16,245 nt of DNA, taken from Ruthenibacterium sp. (GTDB lineage: Bacteria > Bacillota > Clostridia > Oscillospirales > Ruminococcaceae). Below are positions 1 through 7,865 of this stretch, piece after piece. Numbering within the stretch: the first letter of the stretch is position 1; each line of letters starts with the position of its first letter. The DNA lies in assembly GCA_020025235.1 (NCBI GenBank), contig JAHHSL010000042.1, forward strand, positions 1 through 16,245, in the 5' to 3' direction. The notes beneath the pieces are model-generated. The model ran no database searches, had not been told where the DNA came from, and saw only the letters and a list, made by a program, of their open reading frames with translations. A program made the translations under genes and the position numbers.

Positions 1-1
1 C

Positions 2-199
2 GCAGAGGACGCCGCTCCCGCAGAGGATGCCGCTTCCGCAGAGGACGCCGCTCCCACAGAGGATGCCGCTCCCGCAGAGGACGCCGCTCCCGCAGAGGAC
101 GCCGCTCCTGCAGAGGACGCCGCTCCCACAGAGGATGCCGCTCCCGCTGAGGACGCCGCTCCTGCAGAGGATGCCGCTCCCGCAGAGGATGCCGCTCCC
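2..199 (+). repeat. 18-bp in-frame tandem repeat encoding AEDAAP
   Basis: Eleven complete 18-bp units run in frame from base 2 to 199 and continue past the left edge. Units encode A/T-E-D-A-A-P/S with minor variation (GAC/GAT, CCC/CCT/TCC, GCA/ACA/GCT). A twelfth unit beginning at base 200 decays into AEETLSDDE. The period is a multiple of three, so gain or loss of units changes stalk length without breaking the frame. The encoded acidic, Ala/Pro-rich peptide is probably an extended spacer. Confidence 0.93.
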
Positions 200-3100
200 G
201 CAGAGGAAACTTTGTCCGATGATGAGACTGTTTCTGACGAGGACGCTGTGCCCGGCGAGGAGATGACTGCCGCAGCCGCAGAAACCGGAACTGTGGAAGT
301 CACCTCCGCCGAACAGCTGCTGAACGGCGTTCCTGCCGGCAGCACCTATATTCTGACGCAGGATATCACCATGGGCGCCGGTCAGATGATCCCGAGTGTG
401 GACGGCATCCTGGACGGGCAGGGGCATACCATTACCCTGACAAGCCGCACGCTTGCCAACACCGTGACGGGCACCATTCAAAACCTGATCGTTACCTCTC
501 AAAAGCCGGTTACCGGTACGAACGTCAACTGGGCTACCTGCAGCGGCAGCTTTGCCGTGACGCTGAACGGCGGCAAGCTGTACAACTGCCTTTCCACCGC
601 GATCGTATCCGGCCCCTTGGGCGGTTACTGCGGCGGCCTTGCTTACACAGCTAACAATGGCGCAGAGATCCGCAACAGCATCTTTGCCGGCACTTTTGTC
701 GGCAGCGCCAAGGCCGGCCTTACTTACAGCGCCTGGCTCGAGGGCAATCCCCTCACCGTTTCCAACAGCTTTTACAATACCGATGGCGGCAAGGTGAAAA
801 AGGCCATCAATTCCGGCTCCGAAGGCAGCGACTACAAGCCGGAAGGCACGGTCGCCGGCAAGAGCATGGACGAAATGTACGGCGACAGCCTGATTGCCGT
901 ACTCAATCAGCAGGATCTCGGCACCGGCTGCATCTGGCAAGCCGTGAACGGCGCACTTCCCAAGCTGGTTGCCGCATCCGCAGTTCCCAAGCCCGAACCC
1001 GAGCCTGCGCCGGAACCTTCCAATGCCGTGAAAGTCACTTCTGCCGATCAGCTGCTGGGAGGCATTCCCGCTGACCAGACCTATATTCTGACGCAGGATA
1101 TCACCATGGGCGCCGGTCAGATGATCCCGAGTGTGGACGGCATCCTGGACGGGCAGGGGCATACCATTACCCTGACAAGCCGCACGCTTGCCAACACCGT
1201 GACGGGCACCATTCAAAACCTGATCGTTACCTCTCAAAAGCCGGTTACCGGTACGAACGTCAACTGGGCTACCTGCAGCGGCAGCTTTGCCGTGACGCTG
1301 AACGGCGGCAAGCTGTACAACTGCCTTTCCACCGCGATCGTATCCGGCCCCTTGGGCGGTTACTGCGGCGGCCTTGCTTACACAGCTAACAATGGCGCAG
1401 AGATCCGCAACAGCATCTTTGCCGGCACTTTTGTCGGCAGCGCCAAGGCCGGCCTTACTTACAGCGCCTGGCTCGAGGGCAATCCCCTCACCGTTTCCAA
1501 CAGCTTTTACAATACCGATGGCGGTAAGGTGAAAAAGGCCATCAATTCCGGCTCCCAAGGCAGTGACTACAAACTGGAAGGCACAGTCATCGGCAAGAGC
1601 ACGGATGAAATGTACGGCGACAGCCTGATTGCCGTACTCAATCAGCAGAATCTCGGCACCGGCTACATCTGGCAAGCCGTAAACGGTGCACTGCCCAAGC
1701 TGGTTGCCGGCGGCGGCTCTATTGAGCACGCCAATCTGGATAAGCTGAATGCTGCCATTCAGGATGCAGAAAGCAAAGTACAGAACGATTACACGGCAGA
1801 AAGCTGGGATGCCATGCAGGCTGCTTTGGAACAAGCCAAGACCGCAGCCGGCACAGTGGGCATCAGCCAGAAGGATGCCGATGCCGCAGCAGCAGCCCTT
1901 GAAAAAGCCGTGGCTGCTCTCAAAGAAAAAGAACGCGTTCCGTTCCCTGTCAAACAGCCCACAGAGGGCGTCATCCTCATTTCCAGCGCAGACGATTTCA
2001 AGCGCATGGACAGCACGGATGCCTCCAAATTCTTCAAGCTCACTGCGGACATCACCATAGAAGGCAGCTTTATGAACCGCAGCCTGGCCGGTGTCTTTGA
2101 CGGTGACGGACATACCATCACACTGAAAACCGGCGATTACGCCGGCAACCCCCTCTTTGACCGCATCCTGCCCACCGGTGTGGTGCAGAACCTGCATGTA
2201 AAGGTAGAGGGCGCCTTCCCCAACCGCAGCAACTTTGCGCCCTTTGCATCCGAACTGAGCGGCGGCATGATCGTCAACTGCGTAAGCCATGTGACGGGCC
2301 AGCATTCTGCGGGCTTTGTCCTGAAAATGAGCGACGGCATCATGGCCAACTGCCTGACCTTGGGGCACAACCGCCGGGGTGCACTGGTTCATTATCAAAG
2401 ATCCACCGACCATCAGAATACCGATGGCTATAAGGGAGGCAAGTTCTTCAACTGCTACTGGGCTGCCTCCAACCTTGCGGAAAACATCATGGCCACTGCT
2501 CCCGACAGCCTGATCGACTCCCGGCCCGTGGGCGATGATGAACTCCGCAGTGCAGAGTTTATCCGGCTGCTCAACAGCAAAAAGGGCGACTTTGGCACTC
2601 TGTGGGCCCGGGATGCCGAGGGCTACCCCTATCTGGGTGCCGATCAGGGCGAACCGAAGCCCATGGAATCCAAATATCCCGTGGAATTTGTGTGGCATGA
2701 CGGCGACGTGCTCCTCATTGAAAACGGCAGACTGGAGCTTTCCCCCCAGCTGACCGACCACGACCGTCTTGCCGGCACATTCCGTCTGCAGAACGTTCCC
2801 GCCGACAGCACGATCAGCTGGTCGTGCGAGGACAGAGCGAACCGCGAAGTCATCGCCCTGTATGAGCCGAGCAAACTGTATGTATATCATGACGGCGGCG
2901 CCGTTATCAAAGCCACCGTGCACAATGCGGACGGCACGCAGGAACAAGCTGCCGAGATCCGGGTCGTTTCCGCGTCCCGCAGAATCGAACAGCTGCAGCT
3001 GGTGCTGGACGGTCAGGTCGTGGGCAGCGAGATCGTTGTTCAGGGCTCTGAAAACAAGACGCTGGACATTCAGGCAAAATACGAGGGAAGCCCGGAATTC

Positions 3101-6100
3101 CGGAGCCTGCCCCCCTATCTTGCCAAGATGACGCCGGACGACCGCAGCCACATTTTCACCTCCTACAATTCTTCTACCTTCCACTGTCATCATCCCGGCA
3201 CCAGCAAGCTGACCGTTGTCACCAAAAGCGGGGAAGCATCCGTGTCTGTGGATATCACCTCCCGGTATGTGCCGGTGGTAAGCGTCACACCCGAAATCAG
3301 CGGGATCGCTGCGATCCACAGCCGGAACTCCATGGGCAGCGGCCAGTACAATGACATCCCCACCGGCATCGGCGTACAGCCCGAAAACGCCAGCTACCGT
3401 GAAAATATCACCATGGAAAGCAGCGATCGGGACATCGCCGTGTGCGGGGCAGGCTCTGTCGTTCCCTTCAAGGCCGGCACGGTCACCTTTACCGCCAAGC
3501 TGACGGATAACGGAACCACAACGCAGGGCAGCAGTGACGTCACGTTCGTTTATGCCAACCCTCTGGTAAGCGTTACCGCCGCTTCTTCGGAACTTACCGC
3601 CGAACTGGGCAAAAATCAGAAGCTGGATCTGACATTTACCGGCAGGGACAGCAGCTACGCCGCCGTTTCCGAAACGGAACTGGTATGGTCTTACAGCCAG
3701 ACCGGCATTGTCAACATCAGCCGCCCCAAGCCCCTGATGCAGATCCGCGTCAATGGCAAAAAGGATTCCGGCGACTGGGTGGCCTCCACCGAGTATGAGC
3801 TGAAGCCTTTGAAGCCCGGCACCGTAACGGTAACCGGCACCCCTGTGGATCAGACCGCAGGCGCCCAGCCTGTGACCTTCACGGTAACGGTCACCGGCGA
3901 CGAAGCCAATATCCCCGTATTTGATATTTCCAAATTCATTGCCGATGGCAAGGCAGCTGCCACGAAGCATCTGACTGCCAAGAACGACTACTCCTTCGGT
4001 CAGGAATGGAACATCTTCGCACTGATGCGGGCCGGACAGGAGCTGCCGAAAGACAAGCTGGAAAGCTACTGCACCAGTGTCGCCGCCACCGTCAAAAGCT
4101 GGAAGCCCGGCATTCAGGCTACCGAAATCGAGCGCACCATTCTGGCCTTGAGTATTCTGGGCAGGGACATCACCAACGTGGATGGCGTCGATCTTGTAAA
4201 CATGCTCTGCAATCATCCCAACCTTACGATGCAGGGCAGCAACGCGCTGTCCTGGGGACTGATCGCTCTGGATCTGAACAACACCCCCATTCCCGCCGAC
4301 GCCAAATGGTCGAGAGAACGCATGGTACAGGAACTGCTGACTTACCAGAACCCCAACGGCGGGTTCGGTCTGGACAAAAACGGCGGCTCCAGCCTGGATA
4401 TTACCGCCATGTCCCTGCAGGCTCTTGCCTTCTATCAGCAAATGGACGGCGTGCACGAAGCCGTTGAACGCGGCATGACATTCCTTGCCAACGCCGCAAA
4501 AAAGAATCTGGATTACGGCAATGCCGAATCCATTTCGCAGGTCATCATCACCATGGCCGTTCTTGGCAGAGATCTGACCGCCGAGCCCGGCTTCGGTGAT
4601 ACGGCAGATAACCTGATGTCCGCACTGTCCCAGTACATGGTAAACGGCGAGGGCTTCGCCCATGCCAAGGGGCAGGATATCAACACCATGGCTACCGTAC
4701 AGGTCATGCAGGCCCTGTGCGCCTACGAGCGCTTTATGAAAGGCCAGAGCAGCTACTGGGATCTGGCCGGCAACCGACCCGCATTTGATCCGGTTGCCAA
4801 TGTGATCGAACGGATCAACAACCTGCCCGAAACCATCACCCTGAACGACATTGCCGCTGTCCGTGCCGCCCGCAAGGCATTTGACGCCCTGCGCCCCGAA
4901 CAGCAGAAGGATGTCACCAATATCGACAAGCTGCTCAAGGCAGAGGAAGCCGTAAACAGCCTGTCCGCAGACGAAAAGAAGGCACTGGAGGTGATCGATC
5001 AGATCGCCGCCCTGCCGGATATCCCCTCTCTTAAGGACGCCCCGCAGGTCCATGCCGCCCGCAAGACTTATAACGAACTGACCGCCGCACAGCAGCAGAA
5101 GGTCCTCAATATCGGCAAGCTGCTGGCTGCGGAAAAGGCCATTGCCGATCTGGAAGCGGCGCAGAGCGTGATCGACGCGATCCACAAGTTCCCGAAACCC
5201 ATTACTGTCGAAGCCAAGGACGCGATCGAAGCCGCCCGCAAGGCTTACAACAGCCTGACGGATGCGCAGAAGGAACTGGTTGTAAACCGCTACATGCTGG
5301 ATAAGGCCGAACTGGAGCTTTCCGGCGCACTGGCTGTCAAAGAGGTGGAGGACGCCATTGATTCCCTGCCCGAAACGATCACAAAAGAGGACAGCGCCGC
5401 AATCAAGGCTGCACGCGCTGCCTACAATCAGCTGAACGATGAGCTGAAAGCTCAGGTCACCAATCTGGATAAGCTGGCCCGTGCCGAAAAGGCGCTGCGT
5501 GCTCTTCGCAAGCCCACCGGCAAACCCGGCGGAAAGCCCAACGGCAAGCCTGCCGTCCTAACCGCCGAAAGCAACACCGTCAACGCCGTTGTAAAAGACG
5601 GCTTTGTATCCGCAGAACAGCTTGCGGATATTCAGGGTAAGGACAAGATCCTGCGTATTGCGCGCCAAATGGAAACCGGCGAGGATTATGTGCTTTCCAT
5701 CCACGGCAAGGACATCACCGGCGCGGCAGACCTGAATGTAACAATGCTGCGCAGAGGGCGCTTTGAAACGGAGATCAATCTGCTGGCCGAATCGCCTGAG
5801 ATCTTCCGCTTTGAACAGGAGGGTGCTTTCCCCTGCCCCATGCTGGTTGAAATCACAACCGAACTGGCAAACGGCAAATATCTGCTGCTGCGGTACGACC
5901 CCGAACAGCAGCGCGCTGTCCTTGTAAGCAGCGTGGAAGCCAAGGACGGCAAGGTCCAGTTTATCACAGCGGAAGGCGGCGAATACTTCCTTGCAGACAA
6001 GGCAAGCGCCAAGTCCGTTCCCGAACTGGAGGATAAACCCGAACCGGATGCATCGTCCCACGAGCAGGATGACGCCCTTGAAGCAAGCGGAGCCGAACCC

Positions 6101-6232
6101 GCAGCCACGGAACGTGAAAACGGCGGTTCGGGCACATGGATCTGGATCGTTCTTGCCGCCGCAGCTGCCGGCTGCATTGTTTTCTTCCTTATATCGGCTC
6201 TGAAAAAACGAAAGGAGCATCATGGTGAATAA
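2..6232 (+). CDS. Giant multidomain surface protein with alpha/alpha toroid (5'-partial)
   Basis: The frame is open from base 2 to the TAA at 6230-6232, so at least 2076 residues are visible and the true start lies left of the window; the ATG at 212 is internal. Domains in order, by base position: AEDAAP repeats (2-199); two near-identical beta-helix-like modules (about 293-975 and 1028-1710), each with a GILDGQGHTITL motif, joined by a Pro/Glu linker; a FIVAR-like helical hairpin (1727-1933); a third, divergent beta-helix module with GVFDGDGHTITL (1957-2650); Ig-like beta domains (2670-3900); a prenyltransferase/squalene-cyclase-type toroid (3910-4760) with QNPNGGFG...DITAMSLQALA and NGEGFAHAKGQDINTMATVQ repeats; four helical repeats (4784-5507); a GKPGGKPNGKP hinge; a C-terminal beta-rich domain (5560-6000); and a membrane helix followed by KKRKEHHGE. 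No LPxTG motif is seen, so anchoring is by the membrane tail. The toroid fold is shared with the alpha domain of intrinsic factor/transcobalamin, and the next gene supplies a beta-domain-like partner. A role in capturing a corrinoid at the surface is inferred; adhesion or a structural role is the alternative. Confidence 0.88.
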   Translation, partial: AEDAAPAEDAASAEDAAPTEDAAPAEDAAPAEDAAPAEDAAPTEDAAPAEDAAPAEDAAPAEDAAPAEETLSDDETVSDEDAVPGEEMTAAAAETGTVEVTSAEQLLNGVPAGSTYILTQDITMGAGQMIPSVDGILDGQGHTITLTSRTLANTVTGTIQNLIVTSQKPVTGTNVNWATCSGSFAVTLNGGKLYNCLSTAIVSGPLGGYCGGLAYTANNGAEIRNSIFAGTFVGSAKAGLTYSAWLEGNPLTVSNSFYNTDGGKVKKAINSGSEGSDYKPEGTVAGKSMDEMYGDSLIAVLNQQDLGTGCIWQAVNGALPKLVAASAVPKPEPEPAPEPSNAVKVTSADQLLGGIPADQTYILTQDITMGAGQMIPSVDGILDGQGHTITLTSRTLANTVTGTIQNLIVTSQKPVTGTNVNWATCSGSFAVTLNGGKLYNCLSTAIVSGPLGGYCGGLAYTANNGAEIRNSIFAGTFVGSAKAGLTYSAWLEGNPLTVSNSFYNTDGGKVKKAINSGSQGSDYKLEGTVIGKSTDEMYGDSLIAVLNQQNLGTGYIWQAVNGALPKLVAGGGSIEHANLDKLNAAIQDAESKVQNDYTAESWDAMQAALEQAKTAAGTVGISQKDADAAAAALEKAVAALKEKERVPFPVKQPTEGVILISSADDFKRMDSTDASKFFKLTADITIEGSFMNRSLAGVFDGDGHTITLKTGDYAGNPLFDRILPTGVVQNLHVKVEGAFPNRSNFAPFASELSGGMIVNCVSHVTGQHSAGFVLKMSDGIMANCLTLGHNRRGALVHYQRSTDHQNTDGYKGGKFFNCYWAASNLAENIMATAPDSLIDSRPVGDDELRSAEFIRLLNSKKGDFGTLWARDAEGYPYLGADQGEPKPMESKYPVEFVWHDGDVLLIENGRLELSPQLTDHDRLAGTFRLQNVPADSTISWSCEDRANREVIALYEPSKLYVYHDGGAVIKATVHNADGTQEQAAEIRVVSASRRIEQLQLVLDGQVVGSEIVVQGSENKTLDIQAKYEGSPEFRSLPPYLAKMTPDDRSHIFTSYNSSTFHCHHPGTSKLTVVTKSGEASVSVDITSRYVPVVSVTPEISGIAAIHSRNSMGSGQYNDIPTGIGVQPENASYRENITMESSDRDIAVCGAGSVVPFKAGTVTFTAKLTDNGTTTQGSSDVTFVYANPLVSVTAASSELTAELGKNQKLDLTFTGRDSSYAAVSETELVWSYSQTGIVNISRPKPLMQIRVNGKKDSGDWVASTEYELKPLKPGTVTVTGTPVDQTAGAQPVTFTVTVTGDEANIPVFDISKFIADGKAAATKHLTAKNDYSFGQEWNIFALMRAGQELPKDKLESYCTSVAATVKSWKPGIQATEIERTILALSILGRDITNVDGVDLVNMLCNHPNLTMQGSNALSWGLIALDLNNTPIPADAKWSRERMVQELLTYQNPNGGFGLDKNGGSSLDITAMSLQALAFYQQMDGVHEAVERGMTFLANAAKKNLDYGNAESISQVIITMAVLGRDLTAEPGFGDTADNLMSALSQYMVNGEGFAHAKGQDINTMATVQVMQALCAYERFMKGQSSYWDLAGNRPAFDPVANVIERINNLPETITLNDIAAVRAARKAFDALRPEQQKDVTNIDKLLKAEEAVNSLSADEKKALEVIDQIAALPDIPSLKDAPQVHAARKTYNELTAAQQQKVLNIGKLLAAEKAIADLEAAQSVIDAIHKFPKPITVEAKDAIEAARKAYNSLTDAQKELVVNRYMLDKAELELSGALAVKEVEDAIDSLPETITKEDSAAIKAARAAYNQLNDELKAQVTNLDKLARAEKALRALRKPTGKPGGKPNGKPAVLTAESNTVNAVVKDGFVSAEQLADIQGKDKILRIARQMETGEDYVLSIHGKDITGAADLNVTMLRRGRFETEINLLAESPEIFRFEQEGAFPCPMLVEITTELANGKYLLLRYDPEQQRAVLVSSVEAKDGKVQFITAEGGEYFLADKASAKSVPELEDKPEPDASSHEQDDALEASGAEPAATERENGGSGTWIWIVLAAAAAGCIVFFLISALKKRKEHHGE
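344..789 (+). repeat. Direct repeat copy 1 (beta-helix module), identical to 1079-1524
   Basis: Bases 344-789 match 1079-1524 base for base over 446 bp at an offset of 735 bp (245 codons), including all synonymous positions. Immediately outside this core the copies diverge: upstream (293-343) they differ at many positions, and downstream (790-975) at about 15 positions by hand count. The core encodes most of one beta-helix-like module of the surface protein. Confidence 0.93.
1079..1524 (+). repeat. Direct repeat copy 2 (beta-helix module), identical to 344-789
   Basis: This is the second copy of the 446-bp identical block inside the surface protein gene. Its flanks encode the same module with substitutions, for example VKVTSADQLLGGIP against VEVTSAEQLLNGVP in copy 1. 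An old tandem module duplication whose core was later homogenised fits best. Confidence 0.93.
4784..5507 (+). repeat. Four degenerate helical protein repeats (about 60 aa each)
   Basis: Four divergent units share the pattern I-x2-LP-x-x-IT ... A-A-R-x-A-Y/F-x-x-L ... V-x-N-x-x-K/M-L-x-x-A-E. The third V-x-N block reads VVNRYMLDKAE and the others VTNIDKLLKAE, VLNIGKLLAAE and VTNLDKLARAE. They are predicted to form helical bundles acting as a stalk between the toroid and the membrane-proximal domain. The repetition is at protein level; the DNA copies are well diverged, unlike the beta-helix modules. Confidence 0.8.
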
Positions 6233-6968
6233 AATCATCTCCCTGCTGCTTTGCCTGACCCTGCTTTTTGGGCTTACGGCATGCGGCGCACAGACCATAG
6301 ACCAAGCCGGCGGACAGCCCGTCTCGCAGCCGGAGCAGAGCGCAGGCTCTGCCCCGGCCGCAGAGTCGGATGCGCCCGCTTCTGCCGATCCTGTACCGGT
6401 AAACGAGAACGACGAGTTTACGCTTGAGGATGCGCCCGAAGAGACGCAGGATTTTTCCAAATATCAGGAAGTTGTCGAATATAAGTACAACACCGATCCG
6501 GTTCCCGACGGCAAGCAGGCCCCCGTGGAGCCCGGTGACGTACCCATTGATAAAGGAAACCAGAAAACCTGCTTCCTTTCCATTTCCTGCGAAACGATCT
6601 TAAACAACATGGGCGATCTTGCCGACGGCAAAGAGGTGCTTGTCCCGTCTGACGGCATCATCCTGCCGCGCACCGAGGTCGTGTTCTATGACGGCGAATC
6701 CGTTTTTGACGTTCTGCAAAGAGAGACCAAAAACCGCATGATCCACATGGAATCCACCTTCACGCCCATGTACAACAGCGCCTACATCAAAGGCATCGGA
6801 AATCTTTATGAATTTGACTGCGGCAGCGAATCCGGCTGGCAGTACAGCGTGAACGGCTGGTACCCCAACTACGGCGTAAGCCGCTATGTGCTTCAGGCGG
6901 GCGATGACGTGGCATTCCGCTATACCTGCGATCTGGGCCGCGACCTTGGCGCAGACTGGATGGGCTAA
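6222..6968 (+). CDS. DUF4430 (transcobalamin-like C-terminal domain) lipoprotein
   Basis: This 248-residue protein has a lipoprotein signal peptide: MVNK, a hydrophobic core and lipobox L18-T19-A20-C21, predicting diacylglyceryl attachment at C21. Residues about 22-105 are a Pro/Ala/Glu-rich linker. Residues about 115-245 match DUF4430, a family related to the beta domain of intrinsic factor/transcobalamin, with YDGESVFDVLQRE, then GWQYSVNGWYPNYGVSRY, AGDDVAFRYT and DLGRDLGADW. The start overlaps the upstream gene by 11 bp; AAAGGAG at 6211-6217 serves the ATG at 6222, although the GTG at 6225 would be better spaced. The lipoprotein sits between the toroid protein and the ECF transporter genes, so the inference is that it is the transporter's extracytoplasmic substrate-binding or docking partner. 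The family assignment is more secure than the corrinoid ligand. Confidence 0.9.
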   Translation: MVNKIISLLLCLTLLFGLTACGAQTIDQAGGQPVSQPEQSAGSAPAAESDAPASADPVPVNENDEFTLEDAPEETQDFSKYQEVVEYKYNTDPVPDGKQAPVEPGDVPIDKGNQKTCFLSISCETILNNMGDLADGKEVLVPSDGIILPRTEVVFYDGESVFDVLQRETKNRMIHMESTFTPMYNSAYIKGIGNLYEFDCGSESGWQYSVNGWYPNYGVSRYVLQAGDDVAFRYTCDLGRDLGADWMG

Positions 6969-6971
6969 GGA

Positions 6972-7865
6972 ATGAGAAAGGACGTTTTCTCCTCTTACCA
7001 CCCCGCTGTAAACTTTTTCTATTTTGTTCTTGTGATCGGATGCTCCATGTTTATGATGCATCCGATCTTTCTTCTTTTTTCCTGCATGGGCGCCATGGCC
7101 TATTATCTGTATCTGAAAAAGTGGAAAGCGGTGAAAACCACACTGCGGATGATGCTTCCGGTCTTTCTTCTTTCCGCGATCCTCAACCCCCTGTTTCATC
7201 ACGAGGGCGTCACCCTGCTTTTATATCTGCCAAACGGCAACCCTCTGACGCTGGAATCCATTCTCTACGGCCTTGCCGCCGGTGTGATGCTCGTCAGCGT
7301 CCTCAACTGGTTTTCCTGTTACCAATCCGTCATGACTTCGGATAAATTCATCTATCTTTTCGGCAGGGCGATCCCCGCCATGTCCCTGATCCTTTCCATG
7401 GTATTCCGCTTTGTGCCAAAATTTCAGGCGCAGATCGAAAGGGTCTCCAATGCGCAGAAATGCATCGGACGGGATGTTTCAAACGGCGGTGTGCTTGATA
7501 AGGCGCACCACGGCATCAAGATCCTTTCGGTGATGACGACATGGGCACTGGAAAACTCCGTGGAAACCGCGGATTCCATGAAGTCCCGCGGATACGGCCT
7601 GCGGGGCAGAACGAATTTTTCCATTTATCGGTTCGACACCCGCGACCGGATCCTGACCGCTTTGATGAGCGTCATGGCATTGGTGGTACTGGGCGGCATC
7701 GTTACCAAAAGCGTTTACTTCCGGTATTACCCCATGATCGCAATGAACAAGGCGCATCCCGGCGCAATCGCAGTGTACCTGTGCTACGGGGCCCTGTGCC
7801 TGCTCCCCGTGGTCATCAATATAGCAGAGGATATAAAATGGCATTATTTGAAATCGAAGATTTGA
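6972..7865 (+). CDS. ecfT: ECF transporter transmembrane T subunit
   Basis: This 297-residue membrane protein is the energy-coupling T component that links the ATPases to the substrate-binding S component. It has the family N-terminus (SYHPAVNFFYF, residues 8-18), hydrophobic segments at about 13-47, 60-76, 92-115, 228-250 and 262-285, and the conserved coupling-helix motif S-R-G-Y-G at 205-209, followed by RGRT, as in EcfT/CbiQ proteins. Its start is three bases (GGA) after the lipoprotein stop and in the same frame. The only AAGGA abuts the ATG, so translation is probably coupled to termination of the lipoprotein. The 3' end overlaps the ATPase gene by 28 bp. Confidence 0.93.
   Translation: MRKDVFSSYHPAVNFFYFVLVIGCSMFMMHPIFLLFSCMGAMAYYLYLKKWKAVKTTLRMMLPVFLLSAILNPLFHHEGVTLLLYLPNGNPLTLESILYGLAAGVMLVSVLNWFSCYQSVMTSDKFIYLFGRAIPAMSLILSMVFRFVPKFQAQIERVSNAQKCIGRDVSNGGVLDKAHHGIKILSVMTTWALENSVETADSMKSRGYGLRGRTNFSIYRFDTRDRILTALMSVMALVVLGGIVTKSVYFRYYPMIAMNKAHPGAIAVYLCYGALCLLPVVINIAEDIKWHYLKSKI

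Noticed and set aside
1..211. CRISPR-like array from the regularly spaced repeats at the left edge
   Set aside because: The units are contiguous 18-mers without unique spacers and are in frame with a long coding sequence.
27..266. Small frame encoding MPLPQRTPLPQR repeats
   Set aside because: It is the out-of-frame reading of the 18-bp repeat; the AEDAAP frame continues into the giant protein and is the real one.
5558..6460. 300-codon open frame on the - strand
   Set aside because: It lies wholly antisense to the surface protein and lipoprotein genes, has no family motifs, and long antisense frames are expected opposite GC-biased codons.
7541..7837. N-terminal extension of the ATPase frame
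   Set aside because: This part lies inside ecfT, has no ABC character and ends at a normal ABC start with its own ribosome binding site.
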